A stretch of 64,000 nucleotides of DNA from Vandiemenella viatica (Eukaryota; Arthropoda; Insecta; Orthoptera; Morabidae), in the NCBI GenBank assembly GCA_031002005.1, contig JARYHS010011408.1:215398402-215462401 (forward strand), in the 5' to 3' direction. Position numbers and translations under genes: made by a program. The stretch's first letter is position 1. Each line of letters begins with the position of its first letter. Of this stretch, positions 11,941 to 21,857 are shown piece by piece. Below the pieces are notes generated by a model. That model did no database searches. It was not told where the DNA came from and saw only the letters and a program-made list of their open reading frames with translations.

Positions 11941-11977
11941 GTATGGGTTACGAATTTTTATTTTTTTATTGTTGCAG

Positions 11978-12076
11978 GATGAATCTTCCCAATGAGCCTC
12001 TACTGTATCTAAATACAATACTTCAGCTTCATAGATTGCCTGCAGCACTGCAATTCGAACAAGGAATTGTTTTTAC
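11978..12076 (+). CDS. Channel exon c: S4 region, first unit
   Basis: The acceptor is TTTATTGTTGCAG and the donor AC|GTAAGT. Its first base completes an Arg codon left by exon b. The next codons read MNLPNEPLLYLNTILQLHRL, then PAALQFEQGIVFT, and the last two bases (AC) become Thr with exon d. The position and the LLxLNxxLQLxRLP pattern match the S4 of CNG-type channels, normally a helix with Arg or Lys at every third residue. Here only one Arg and one His remain, so the voltage-sensing charge is nearly absent. The exon is short, but the splice sites and phase fit perfectly. Confidence 0.82.
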
Positions 12077-12983
12077 GTAAGTCGTTATATATTTCATGTA
12101 AACAGATTATGGTGATGGATGAAAACAAAAATAGAGATGAAGTCAGGAGTGTGTTCTGTTTTCCCGTCCTGCTCTATCTCTGTTAAGCAATAGATATTTC
12201 ATAGTTTACCTTGCTCATCGTAACTATTTCTCATGTTCATGCAGTTAAGAAAATATGTTGAAGTTCATTTAATAATTATAGCATTTAATTACAGCGCATG
12301 AAATAATTTCAGTTTTTTTTTCAGTAGCGCTAAATAAGTGAAGTTCTCTCTTTTAAACATAATTGTCCGTTATACCAATTACGCTATTACAACTGTATTT
12401 CACAGAAATACATAAATAACAAATCAGTTACTTGCTGTAGGTTATTACATTTTATGAATTAATGGTTACTTAGTCTGTAATACCTACATATAAAATAGTT
12501 GTCTGAAACTAGTGGCTTCGGTGGAATGAGGACTTTCCCGGCATTCACAGAAATTTTTCACTGCATTCCGCGTATGCCGTTGCTAGGCTTTCAATTCAAC
12601 GTGGAATCCGATTCACGGAGGTTCTATAGCGCGTTACAGAAAACCAAAGAAAGCATTGCCCATAAAAGTTCTAGTCTAAATCGAGGCTGCAAACAGAGGA
12701 CTGTGATTTCCAAGGCCTGTATTTTAATACAAGATCGCTCTGTGTTAATGCTAAAAGCTCATTTTTTCAGCATTTCCGTATAAAATATTTATGATCACAT
12801 TTTGTTTTCGTGATAGGAGGGTTCGGATATTTATGACAAGTCATATTTGTTACTTCCTTTTTTTGAGCTGTAATGCTGAATTCGGCACTGATTGAATTAA
12901 TTGTATTTAAATGTGTTTTATGAACCAGTAAATCGAATATTGAAGCTCTAAATACCTCACCCGCTTCCCTTCGGAATGCGTAT
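12077..12983 (+). other. Start of intron 3, no recognised element
   Basis: AT-rich sequence. A 94-codon open frame at 12499-12783 has no recognisable motif and is probably chance. Confidence 0.45.
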
Positions 12984-13193
12984 ATGGAAAATAATGATCC
13001 AAAACGCCTTAGGATAATTGTCTTAAACTGCCGGAGTATTAGAAAGAAAGTAGCTAATTTCCACGTTGCAGTGGCGACTAACGAAAGCTGGTTGACGCCA
13101 GAGGTTGAATCTAGCGAAGTATTTGCGCCTCATTTCAATGTTTTTCGGAAAGACAGAACAGTCTCAATGGGCGGGTTGTATTACGGTCAGTGA
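12984..13193 (+). mobile_element. LINE endonuclease N-terminal fragment, sense
   Basis: The open frame gives RLRIIVLNCRSIRKKVANF, then TNESWLTPEVESSEVFAPHF and NVFRKDR. This is the start of an apurinic-type endonuclease domain of CR1/Jockey-group LINEs (N-C-R-S-I, then T-E-S-W-L). The usual segment between VANFH and ESWL is shortened by an internal deletion, and the frame stops soon after. It is an isolated fragment and may belong to the same family as the antisense 3' ends nearby; this is not shown. Confidence 0.65.
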
Positions 13194-13844
13194 CCCATCA
13201 CTCCATTGACAGCTCTTATTTAATTTATGGATAATTCACATTTCTGCAGGACATATTTTAGCTGACTGGATATAAGTCGTAAATTACTGTACCTTACTAT
13301 TTTACCGAATGTTAACCACTCATTTTCCCAAATGCAGTTCGCTGGGCTTCGGTATGCTGCGCCGCCTATAGATCACAGTAGTGTATTTTGTAGAGCACTA
13401 GTCAAGTGTACTGTCTGTCAGCCATTCAGTGAAAGTAGTCATTGCAGGTGTAATGTGCTAACATCCATCTAACTTTCATTTTTCGGTGGGTATCCCCGTG
13501 TGTGAGAATCACGTTTGAGAACTGGTTGAATCTCGAGATGAAGGTTGGCCCGAAGTTGACTTGGATCAGCAACTATCTTGAAAAAGATGATGTTAGCCGA
13601 AGAAAAGTTCAGAGAATAATGATGACATCCAAAAGATCTGTTCTAATTTTTCATTGAACCATCTGTGGAAAAGTTATTTATAACAGAAAAATTCCTCCTT
13701 CTGGATCTCAATTTGAGATAAAAGTTTTGCTTTGAAAAAACTCCTTTGGTTAGAGGAATTTTGTCATGATTTTACTTTTGAATGCTGATCTCGGAACTTA
13801 CCTCCTATGTTACATTGTTCCATATCGTTAAATGGTTACTCCAA
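13194..13844 (+). other. Intron sequence, no recognised element
   Basis: A stretch near 13500-13680 could be an old coding remnant (NWLNLEMKVGPKLTW-like in one frame), but I cannot name it. Confidence 0.35.
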
Positions 13845-13961
13845 CCGAGCATGGTGGGTGAGTAGTAAGCTCTGGCTTCGCATTCCAGAGACCGCGGATT
13901 CGATTCCCCGTCCTGCCGTTCTTATTTCGTTTTCCACGGTTTAATTTCAATTTAACTTAAT
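13845..13961 (+). mobile_element. tRNA-derived SINE head (short)
   Basis: The sequence from about 13847 to 13918 has a tRNA-like layout. A D-arm region (GGTGGGTGAGTAG) is followed by an anticodon-like hairpin (CTCTGG...CCAGAG) and a B-box (GGATTCGATTCC). It lacks a paired acceptor stem and runs on into TTTTCCACGGTTTAATTTCA, as SINE bodies do. It abuts the LINE 3' end at 13962. Confidence 0.5.
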
Positions 13962-14700
13962 TGCGATGGAGCACACGCTCCGGTGGAAATTTCCCTACAC
14001 ACCCATCCTCCCCCTATCCTTCACTCACCTGTATTTGCCCTCTACAAATTTTAACTTTAAATTCTTTTAACGTTATCGGTAGGTTATTCATCATTCCCCT
14101 CGGTAACTCATTCCAATCCCTGACACCCTTACCTAAAAACGAAAATCTTCCCACACCCTTGTGCCTGAAATCGAGTGCCAGCTTGTGGTCATGGTCATCT
14201 TTTCCCTTCCATGCACTACTTTTCATACCTATTGCAATATCTTTCCACGCCTCATAACCAATATACGCCTTCTTACACTCCCATGGCCCTCTTCACCTTC
14301 CTCCTGTTTTACAATGAACCCTATTCCAGCTCTTTTATCATATCTGTTGCTGATTGCATTCTGCAGCAATTTCCAGAAACAAATCTAGCAACCACTTTTT
14401 ACACCCCCTCCAACTCCGGTACTTTATACCCAAAACGTGGGTTCCAAACTACTCCAAAGTTTTGTAACCCAATTCCTTTACTTCTGTGGTACATCCCCTC
14501 ATCACTCTTTCCAACAAGTGCAGAATTTTTAATCCTTTTCCTACTAACTGTCCAATGTGTCCTGCCCAGTTAAGCTTGTTTTCAAATGTAATGGCAAGAT
14601 ATTTATTTTTCAAGTCTTCAACAAGCATTTCTTTGCCCACCTTATAATCAACATTTAGTTTTTATCTGTGTATCTACTAAGCAAATTCTTACACCAGTCC
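13962..14700 (-). mobile_element. 5'-truncated LINE 3' end, antisense (copy 2)
   Basis: Minus-strand frames encode the C-terminal part of a LINE reverse transcriptase. At 14640-14449 it reads KEMLVEDLKNKYLAITFENK and LNWAGHI, the thumb with its YLG-like motif. At 14226-14014 it reads WKGKDDHDHKLALDFRHKGV and GVRDWNELPR. The 3' end is the CACACGCTCCGG stretch at about 13970, shared with two other copies in the window. The plus-strand ORFs over the same bases are shadows. The style is CR1/Jockey-group; I cannot assign the clade more exactly. Confidence 0.72.
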
Positions 14701-14984
14701 AGAGTTTCTCAACATGCGGTTATATGGTACTATACAATATCACAAGCGAGTGTAAACTTTCTATAAGCCATGGTACTTCCAGGAAATGAGAATAAAACTG
14801 CATTGGTTTATTCAAAGAGAGTGGCATTCCTTTGAGGATTAAGCATTGACCGTTTTGTGAGGGCATTATTTCTACTCATTAGTCTTACGGGGACATCGGT
14901 ATGAGTCAATAGCAATTACGAGGTTTGGTTAATTATATACTAATAAGTAATAAAATTACGCCCATATAAATTAAAGCCCGTTCA

Positions 14985-15175
14985 GTTCATAGAGGTGTTT
15001 CAACGTCATTCTGCTCGATCCCCACTCCGCTGCCCTACATGCGGAGGGGAAATTTACCACTCTCGTACCTTGGAAAGGAGGGGGTTGTGAGGTGAGGAGC
15101 GGAGATAGGGGAACATGACCTTGGACAGCCAGTTAGGAGTGAACAGGGTATAGTCGTGGTAAAATTATTTTTGAC
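14985..15175. repeat. Dispersed repeat R1, copy 1
   Basis: The sequence CCCTACATG.GGA....AGGAG..GG.TGTGAGGTGAGG...GG..GAACATGACCTTG..CAGCCAGTT..AGTGAAC.GGT.ATAG recurs at about 20060-20252 in the same orientation. Part of it is inverted at about 24835-24925. The family is unknown. Confidence 0.5.
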
Positions 15176-15686
15176 ATTTACTGGTCCTTGATCGAAAAAG
15201 ATTGATAAACGCTGCTCTAGGTGAATGCCAGTGTGATTCCTTCAAAAGTCACCCCTGGCACGGCTTGCTGTGTAAAGTGAAGTGCGGCAGAACGCTTTCG
15301 TGGTTGGGATTTCACGTTAAACTATAGGTCCCCTCTACCTGGCAGGATTGTCGGGTTAGGTTAAGGCGACTACGACAGTGGCGGAATGCACAGCCAGTAG
15401 AAACCCTGTCACCAGGTCATTACGACCACTCGGAATTGTTATTATTAGTCCCTTCTCGCCACTAATTAACTCGACGTCAACGAGACAGAAAGCCATGAGC
15501 AGAAAAGAAAAAAACCTTCCAATCGCGGCATGTTTACGAAATTTATTTCCGGGTATATGGATAATGAATGTATTACAATTAATAAAATTGTTGCTATACA
15601 AAATAAGAGAAGTATTCAATGTCCTATGAAAAAAAAAAAATGCCAAATTTTAGTGCTTTGTATATTCTATTTCTAAATCTTTTCAG

Positions 15687-15991
15687 GTATGCAAAATACG
15701 TCTCGCTGATTGTTGTCTTCATCAACGTTCTAGCATGTATACTAGTCTGTGGAACTATTATAGTAACGAGAGAATTCTACGAAGGAAGATACTTTTATGA
15801 ATTCGTTGGCAGAAATGGCTCTTGGATAACGAGATACCAAAAAAAATTTCCATTTTTAAAAGATGATATTATGAAGCTTTATTTCACTGCTGTATATTGG
15901 ATCCAGACAACAGCTTCTGGACTTGGTCTGGGCGATATAGTTCCACATCTTGAAGAAGAGCTGATTTACTTCACAATTATAATCTTCTTAG
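15687..15991 (+). CDS. Channel exon d: S4-S5 linker, S5, turret and pore, first unit
   Basis: The acceptor is AAATCTTTTCAG and the donor G|GTAAAT. The first base completes Thr and the last base starts a Gly codon finished by exon e. S5 is YVSLIVVFINVLACILVCGT. A long turret follows (REFYEGRYFYEFVGRNGSWI). The pore helix YFTAVYWIQTTAS leads to the filter GLGLGD and IVPHLEEE. The start of S6 is LIYFTIIIFLG. Aligned with HCN (M-L-C-I-G-Y-G) or K+ channels (T-V-G-Y-G-D), the filter is GLGLGD, with Leu for Tyr. The exon is 305 bases and clearly conserved in design, so this is functional-looking host coding sequence and not transposon. Confidence 0.92.
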
Positions 15992-16325
15992 GTAAATACA
16001 CAAGATAATATGCAGTGCATACAATACAAAATGCATACACAACTCTTGTTTCGACTTTACTATTTGCACCTATAGGAGTATCTGGCACCTGTTTGCTTTC
16101 GTTTTTCAGGATGACAGCCATCAATTAGCTTGTTTTAACTATCACAGTTATTGTACTCGTAGTTAAAGACTGCAAATTACGAGATGTGATCAGAAACCAA
16201 TGTTACAAGACCAATATTCTTGGAGCGTTGTTCGTTACAGAGAAAAAAAAAAAAAATAGTAGAGTGCGGTAATGCTAAGACATGTGATTGGTAACGGTAT
16301 AGAGGTTAAGGCAACCACCCCCTAC
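15992..16325 (+). other. Start of intron 4, no recognised element
   Basis: AT-rich intron with an A-run at about 16242-16256. I saw nothing else. Confidence 0.4.
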
Positions 16326-16592
16326 AGCGCTAGTAGTAGGTGAACGCAAATGGTGACTCGTTTGTAAAACTGGTCTAGCGAAGAAATCCGGTCAGTTATT
16401 CAATTTCTGTGGGCGGAACGTGTAACCGCAGCTGAAATTCACCGGCAGTTGCTACAGGTTAACGGAAAAACTGCAACTTCTTGCTAACATGTCGCAGAAT
16501 AGTGTCGTAAGTTTGCGGCCGTTAGAGATAACGTCACCGGAGAGGATCGCACTGGCCGACACTCCCTACAGTCCTGACCTCGCTCCAAGCTA

Positions 16593-18020
16593 CACAGACG
16601 GAAAAAAAAATCCCAACACCAAGAAAGACTTGTGTTAGATAAACGAAATTTGGTAGGCGTGTTTATACATCTGAAAGATGACATCGATTCAAATTTCACG
16701 CTTCGCGCATAAGTGTGGCGCTAGTAGCGCTACTCAGAGCTTGCAAATCAGGTTTGCTTTAAATACGCGCTGTAAAGTTTGTGAACGTTATTTACCGCTG
16801 AGATTTGACATAGTGAGTTGATGTTAGCCAAGAATGCCTTTAAGAAGACGAAGAAGCCATTATCAACAGCTCACCGAGTTTGAACGAGGTCGTGTAATAG
16901 GGCTACGAGAAGGTGGATTTTCTTTTCGCGATATTGCAGAAAGACTTGGCCGGAATGTATCCACTGTGCATGATTGTTGGGTGCAGTGGTCAAGGGATGG
17001 TACTGCCTCAAGAAGACCGGGTTCCGGGAGGCCACGTGGCACTACTGAGAGGGAAGACCGCCGTATTCGGCGTACAGCTGTGGCGCATCGTAATGCGTCT
17101 GCGGCAGAAATTCGAGCTGCAGTTGGTACCACAGTGACACAACGAACTGTTAGAAATCGGTTACTTCAAGGACAGCTCCGAGCCAGGCGCCCTGTAGCGT
17201 GCATTCCACTGACTACAAGCCATCGCCGTTTGCGACTCCAGTGGTGTCAAGCCAGAGCTCATTGGAGGACGGAGTGGAGATCTGTTGTGTTTTCTGATGA
17301 AAGCAGGTTCTGCCTTGGTGCCAGTGATGGCCGAGTGTTGGTCAGAAGGAGGCCAGGGGAACGCCTGCAACCAAACTGTCTGCGGCCTAGACACACTGGA
17401 CCTACACCTGGAGTCATGGTCTGGGGAGCAATTTCCTATGACAGCAGGAGCACTCTTGTGGTTATACCAAACACACTGACTGCAAATTTGTACGTCAGTC
17501 TGGTAATTCAACCTGTAGTGCTGCCATTCATGAACAGCATTCAAGGGGGAGTTTTTCAACAGGATAACGCTCGCCCTCATACCGCTGTTGTCTCGCAACG
17601 TGCTCTACAGAGTGTCGACATGTTACCTTGGCCTGCGAGATCACCAGATCTGTCTCCAATTGAACACGTATGGGATATCATTGGACGACAACTCCAGCAT
17701 CATCCACAGCCAGCACTGACCGTCCCAGTATTGACAGCACAAGTACAACAAGCATGGAACTCCATACCACAAAGTGACATTCGAAACCTGTATGACACAA
17801 TGCATTCACGTTTGCAGGCTTGCATTCAAAATTCTGGAGGTTACACCGGCTATTAATTTAACAGTATTTCACATTTGAAATGCATTTTCTTGAGCTTAAA
17901 TTAACCTGTGATCTTGAAAATTTAATCAATTAAACATGTTAACTTGACAAATGCATTGTCCAAATTTCATTACTCTACAATAATTTTTTCTTGGTGTTGG
18001 GATTTTTTTTTCCGTCTGTG
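16593..18020 (+). mobile_element. Apparently intact Tc1-type transposon, 1428 bp
   Basis: The element begins CACAGACGGAAAAAAAAATC and ends with its reverse complement; I can match 34 bp with no mismatch. It is flanked by TA on both sides (16591-16592 and 18021-18022), the target duplication of Tc1/mariner elements. It holds one uninterrupted transposase ORF. Identical ends and an open frame suggest a recent insertion. The site is inside an older mariner remnant, so the order of events is clear. Confidence 0.93.
16834..17856 (+). CDS. Tc1-type DDE transposase, 340 aa
   Basis: This enzyme cuts and pastes the surrounding element by binding its inverted repeats. The N-terminus has paired helix-turn-helix regions (residues ~10-52, with FRDIAERLGRNVSTVHDCWV, and ~75-115), separated by a GRPR box (65-68). 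The catalytic triad is visible: D155 in VVFSDESRF, D244 in FQQDNARPHT and E277 in SPDLSPIEHVW. There are 32 residues between the second Asp and Glu by my count; Tc1 and Sleeping Beauty have 34. The length is normal for Tc1. The start is the first Met in the open frame, preceded by an in-element leader of about 240 bp. No frameshift or stop is present. Whether it is expressed is unknown. Confidence 0.93.
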   Translation: MPLRRRRSHYQQLTEFERGRVIGLREGGFSFRDIAERLGRNVSTVHDCWVQWSRDGTASRRPGSGRPRGTTEREDRRIRRTAVAHRNASAAEIRAAVGTTVTQRTVRNRLLQGQLRARRPVACIPLTTSHRRLRLQWCQARAHWRTEWRSVVFSDESRFCLGASDGRVLVRRRPGERLQPNCLRPRHTGPTPGVMVWGAISYDSRSTLVVIPNTLTANLYVSLVIQPVVLPFMNSIQGGVFQQDNARPHTAVVSQRALQSVDMLPWPARSPDLSPIEHVWDIIGRQLQHHPQPALTVPVLTAQVQQAWNSIPQSDIRNLYDTMHSRLQACIQNSGGYTGY

Positions 18021-18334
18021 TACTTTAACCATTGTCCTCACTTGAAGGAGCACATAGAAGGCCGACGATTCTCTTCAGATGAGGAAGTGAAACACATCGC
18101 GACAACGTGGCTGAACATGTAAGGACAGAAATTTTACCAGTAGGGAATATCAAACTCATCCCACGAAGCGATAAGTGGCCAAATAGATTTTGAGACTGTC
18201 GAAAAATAACCTAATGTATGTACTACCAGTTGGCTGTATTGGTATGAAATAAAATTTACGCGTTTCACTGCAGGCTTTGTGACCTTAGTTTCTGATTACC
18301 ATTCCTTTTACCAATTATCTTGACATGTTTAAGA

Positions 18335-18593
18335 CAATTGTAAAATGAATCACAGCCAACCTGTTGCAATATTCTTTGAATTTATTGTTTACCGGTTTCG
18401 ACCCGCCTTAAGGGAGTCTTCTTCAGAACCTGTGGATTTTGTACATTATTAGTACATCTGATTTTAAGCTTGGAGTTTTAACATCAGATGCACTAATAAT
18501 GTACAATATCCACCCATTAAGGCGGGTCGAAACCGGTAAACAATAAATTCAATGAATATTGCAACAGGTTGGCTGTGATTCATTTTACAATTG
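18335..18593. repeat. 259-bp foldback with 77-bp arms
   Basis: The arms at 18335-18411 and 18517-18593 are inverted copies with one mismatch seen. The first starts CAATTGTAAAATGAATCACA and the inner end is CGACCCGCCTTAA. The spacer holds a second inverted pair (GTACATTATTAGTACATCTG and CAGATGCACTAATAATGTAC). An 18-bp near-direct repeat ((C/G)ATGTTTAAGACA(A/G)TTGT) lies at about 18325-18342 and 18630-18648, which may be a target duplication. It could be a foldback MITE or a head-to-head retroposon dimer. Confidence 0.75.
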
Positions 18594-18704
18594 GAGAAAT
18601 ACCGTTGCTGTTGATGCTGCCATGCTCAAGATGTTTAAGACAGTTGTTTACGACGATTATCATTTTAATTTATTTGATAACCTGCATATTTCATCTTACC
18701 ACAC

Positions 18705-18748
18705 AACACAAACAAGCACGCACACAAACACGCACGCACACACGCACG

Positions 18749-18811
<63 letters not shown>

Positions 18812-18830
18812 AAACACACAAACATTGCAA
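18705..18830 (+). repeat. (CA)n microsatellite
   Basis: About 120 bp of CA repeats with AA and CG interruptions at both edges. Long ORFs across it are artefacts of the repeat. Confidence 0.95.
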
Positions 18831-20059
18831 ATGACAGAACCAGATGACCACCTGCTTGCTCAAACACCAGATCTAGCCCTTAATCGCAAGAGTTTAATAA
18901 CAAAAAAATACATAAAATAACTGACTTTTTTTATTTATCGTTGGAAGAAAGAACAAAACGCAAGGTTCATAATTTCTATATTTTCTTGTAAAGAAATGAG
19001 CTTTTATGAAATTAAATGCAGGTGTCTTTATTTCCGTCACGTAGTTCTTCAAGATTTGTATCATTACAGTATTTTAGTTGGCGGTATCCTTCTTTTTCTC
19101 GAAGCATGCTGCAAAGTACACGCAGTCAGTGTTGACCGAAAGAGAGGTTTAGAAACGCAAGTTGAGTGGCTGTGGTTGGTTTGTTAATTTTTATCGGCCG
19201 GGGTGTCATCTTGCCCTAGCGAGTGATGCATGGCGGCGCTAGTAGTGGGGTGCAATTCGTAAATTGACAGCTGCTTCTAGCTGATGGACGCGTTTATCGG
19301 CCGCAGACACTCTCGGTATAAAATAATGAGAAACATCAACATGAAAAGGCCACCCGTCGCGAAACAACAGACTGCCTGGAGAAGAGGTGGTTAGATGAGT
19401 GCAGAGGAATACCTATCATTGCCCCAGTATTTTCCTGGCCCCAATCACCCAGATTTCTTTTAGAATAAATGGACGGTAGCTAATGGTGGCTTCCGAAGAC
19501 CCATGGTTTAATAGGCGACGCCATGCAGCCAAATTGTATGGATCCACATGCGCCACACTCGCAGCCTCCTCCCCACCATGTTGCCGAGTGCCGTTCCAGC
19601 TACCCGGGCGTTTGATGTTTACCGACTGGGTGACGGATAGAGGCGCCCCATCCCTTCCCACGATCCACTGTTGATAGTTTGACCGCCGTGGCCGTCAAAT
19701 GCACTGAGCGTGGTGAGCCAGCTTAAAAAGGACTTCGTATGCCAGGGCCGAATTCCTACCCGTTTCTTACCCCCTAATTTACATCTCATTATGAGGAACC
19801 GCGAGGCCCAAAAAAACTGAGCTTCAGCCGAATTTGGTCCTAAACGAATACTCTATCGACTTCGCTATCACTCCGTGAGCTTCACTTCTAGACTCAAAGA
19901 GAAACCGTCTGTTTTCTTAGAAAATTCTGCTAACTTCAAGTAAATTTCAGAGTGTACCATAATTTTAACTTTTGGGGAATGAAATCGCATGGGTTGCAAT
20001 TACGATAGTTTTGCCTGATAAACAAAGGAATATATATATACACGAGTATAATGAGGCGG
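18831..20059 (+). other. Intron sequence, no recognised element
   Basis: GC-rich patches at about 19195-19300 and 19500-19700 look like transposon debris, but I cannot assign them. A short TA run is at 20031-20040. Confidence 0.35.
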
Positions 20060-20252
20060 CTCGAGGAGGTCAGTCTTCTCTATCTACCCTCCACTGTCCC
20101 CCTACATGAGAAAGTGACATTTAGCACTCGCCTATCTGAATACAGTGTTCAGCTAGGAGAGGTAGGAAGGGAGGAGTGTGTAAGATAAGGAGGGTGGGTG
20201 TCCAGAGGAATATGACCTTGAGCCGCCAGTTTAAAGTGAACTGGTAATAGTA
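20060..20252. repeat. Dispersed repeat R1, copy 2
   Basis: Same orientation as 14985-15175. Shared blocks include CCCCCTACATG, AGGAGGGTGGGTG..AG and GAATATGACCTTGAGCCGCC followed by AGTTTAAAGTGAAC. It ends 40 bases before channel exon e. Confidence 0.5.
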
Positions 20253-20291
20253 TTTTTTAGTTTTGACTGAAATTGTTCTGCTCATCAACAG

Positions 20292-20485
20292 GATACCTGT
20301 GTTTCAACTACATTCTGGCTATCGTTGCCAGTTACAGCATGGAGAGTCACATTAATTTGGTACAGCATCAGATTTCTCTTGCACGACTGGTTAAGTTCAT
20401 GAAGGAGGAGTATGTTCCTTCAGTAACTATTGCTGCTGTTGTTGATCACTTTGAACTTCAGTGGCTCCGTAACCAAGGCATGGCG
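20292..20485 (+). CDS. Channel exon e: S6 and C-linker start, first unit
   Basis: The acceptor is CTCATCAACAG and the donor GCG|GTAAGA. The first two bases complete Gly, then 64 codons run to an exact codon boundary. YLCFNYILAIVASYSMESHI is the end of S6, lining the pore and gate. NLVQHQISLARLVKFMKEEY, then VPSVTIAAVVDHFELQWLRNQ is the A'/B' helical C-linker. Its pattern (L..RI/V..Y.....++...Y.E..W...G) is diagnostic of CNG/HCN channels and couples nucleotide binding to the gate. Confidence 0.92.
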
Positions 20486-20702
20486 GTAAGATTTTTACAC
20501 TACGTTCATCGTCCTGAGATCTTTTGCTCATCATTATAGTTTGGACATTACGGAAAGGGGAAGTAAACGTTCATTTTCGGTTACTGCTTCTAGGTGAGCT
20601 TTGTGAGAAGTTGATTGTACCAAAGAGAAGGTTATGTTAAATTCTAGGCATTACAGTTTGTTAAATTTTTTAAAGAAGAAATTAATATTTATTTTCAGCG
20701 AT

Positions 20703-20705
<3 letters not shown>

Positions 20706-20770
<65 letters not shown>
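20706..20770 (+). repeat. Poly(T), 65 bases
   Basis: An uninterrupted T run 220 bp after the exon e donor. A poly(A) run of 33 lies at 21140-21172, so the 370 bp between them have T and A tails facing outwards. Confidence 0.95.
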
Positions 20771-20773
<3 letters not shown>

Positions 20774-21134
20774 GATGGAATCGTCATCTATGCTCATTTG
20801 CATTTCGGTATGGTATCTATCATTCATTGAATTTTTCATATCAGTATACACATCAATTAAAAAAAATTTCTTACAGGGGAGATAAGATGAAAAATTTCCT
20901 GTTTACAAAATATGGTAATTATATGTGTTTATCTTTGAATTAAAAGTGATGTAATATCACTCATCTCATATTCTATCCAGAACAACAGAGATTATATTCA
21001 AATAAAGGAAATTCTCACTGATGTCAATAGAAATACAGTATCTTACAATAGTGTTTCAGTGGATTGAAGTTATTTTTAAAAACCAGCATATATATGTTGT
21101 TAATAGAAGTGTTAAGCGATTTACTAGAGTTTTC

Positions 21135-21139
<5 letters not shown>

Positions 21140-21172
<33 letters not shown>
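21140..21172 (+). repeat. Poly(A), 33 bases
   Basis: An uninterrupted A run immediately before the tRNA-like SINE at 21173-21425. Confidence 0.95.
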
Positions 21173-21173
<1 letters not shown>

Positions 21174-21425
21174 GCGTTCAATGTTTCCTGGTAGTTCGGT
21201 AGTTGAGGCGTTTGATTTTGCAGTTCAGCACCTCTGGTTCAAATACCAATGGGCGCAGGAATTTTTAAGAGCTGTGTTTGATCATATGAGCTACGCCAGG
21301 ACGTTTCGAGGTTCGGATTCCACGTTAAACTGTGGGTCCAGTAACGACAAAGGGGAAGATACGTTTGTAGCTAAATTGCCGTTGTCGTCGGTGCATGTAC
21401 CCCATCGCAATTAAATTAATTTTAA
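21173..21425 (+). mobile_element. tRNA-derived SINE
   Basis: Near 21190-21250 there is an A-box-like TAGTTGAGGCG and, 36 bases later, a B-box GGTTCAAATACC. This is the internal RNA polymerase III promoter layout of tRNA-derived SINEs. The body contains GGATTCCACGTTAAACTGTG followed by GGTCC. A related TTTCACGTTAAACTATAGGTCC occurs at 15310-15331, so the family has at least one other fragment here. The end is taken at CCCCATCGCAATTAAATT. No acceptor stem, so not a working tRNA. Confidence 0.6.
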
Positions 21426-21857
21426 AAAATTATTTGCCAACAGAACGCTTCATGTAAGTAATTTCGTTTGTCTCTGATAGATATATTTCTGGTTGAATTC
21501 GTTTGATATTTTTCTTACATTATTATGAACTGAATGAAAAACTACCTTCTGTGGTAAATTTTTCTGTAGGCTGTTACTAACTGTATCGTAGCGAGTAGAT
21601 GTCTGTATTTAATTAATTTTCTTTTTGAATTAATACTGTTCTTGAATTTATTTACTATGTTATTACACTTTCATGAAAAAGGAATATATCTAGACAAATA
21701 TCACTTAAAATGTTACTGTAACTGTAATTTACCCCGACCATTACAATTCCATTTTCATCTAATATTTGTTGTATAAAATTTATTTCATACACTTGGTGTA
21801 AAGAGAATCTTTCCAACTGAAGAAATGGATCTCTCTAATACATTTTGCTCTCTTCAG

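Larger units (their letters stand above)
16326..18200 (+). mobile_element. Old mariner-like copy, deleted and split by a Tc1-type transposon
   Basis: The left part (about 16350-16590) reads MVTRL, then WSSEEIRSVIQFLWAERVTA and AEIHRQLLQVNGK with interruptions. This matches the N-terminus of mariner/SETMAR-type transposases. It ends YSPDLAPS at the insertion point. The right part (18023-18180) continues HCPHLKEHIEGRRFSSDEEV and KHIATTWLN, the mariner C-terminus. The central catalytic part is deleted. The Tc1-type element at 16593-18020 sits exactly between the two at a TA. Confidence 0.72.

Noticed and set aside
13847..13918. tRNA gene
   Set aside because: B-box and a hairpin are present but there is no paired acceptor stem; better a SINE head.
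14175..14573. 132-codon + strand ORF
   Set aside because: Shadow of the antisense LINE reverse transcriptase on the other strand.
18559..18847. Thr/His-rich ORFs
   Set aside because: Translation of the CA microsatellite.
20634..20885. Phe- or Lys-rich ORFs
   Set aside because: Translation of the T65 tract.
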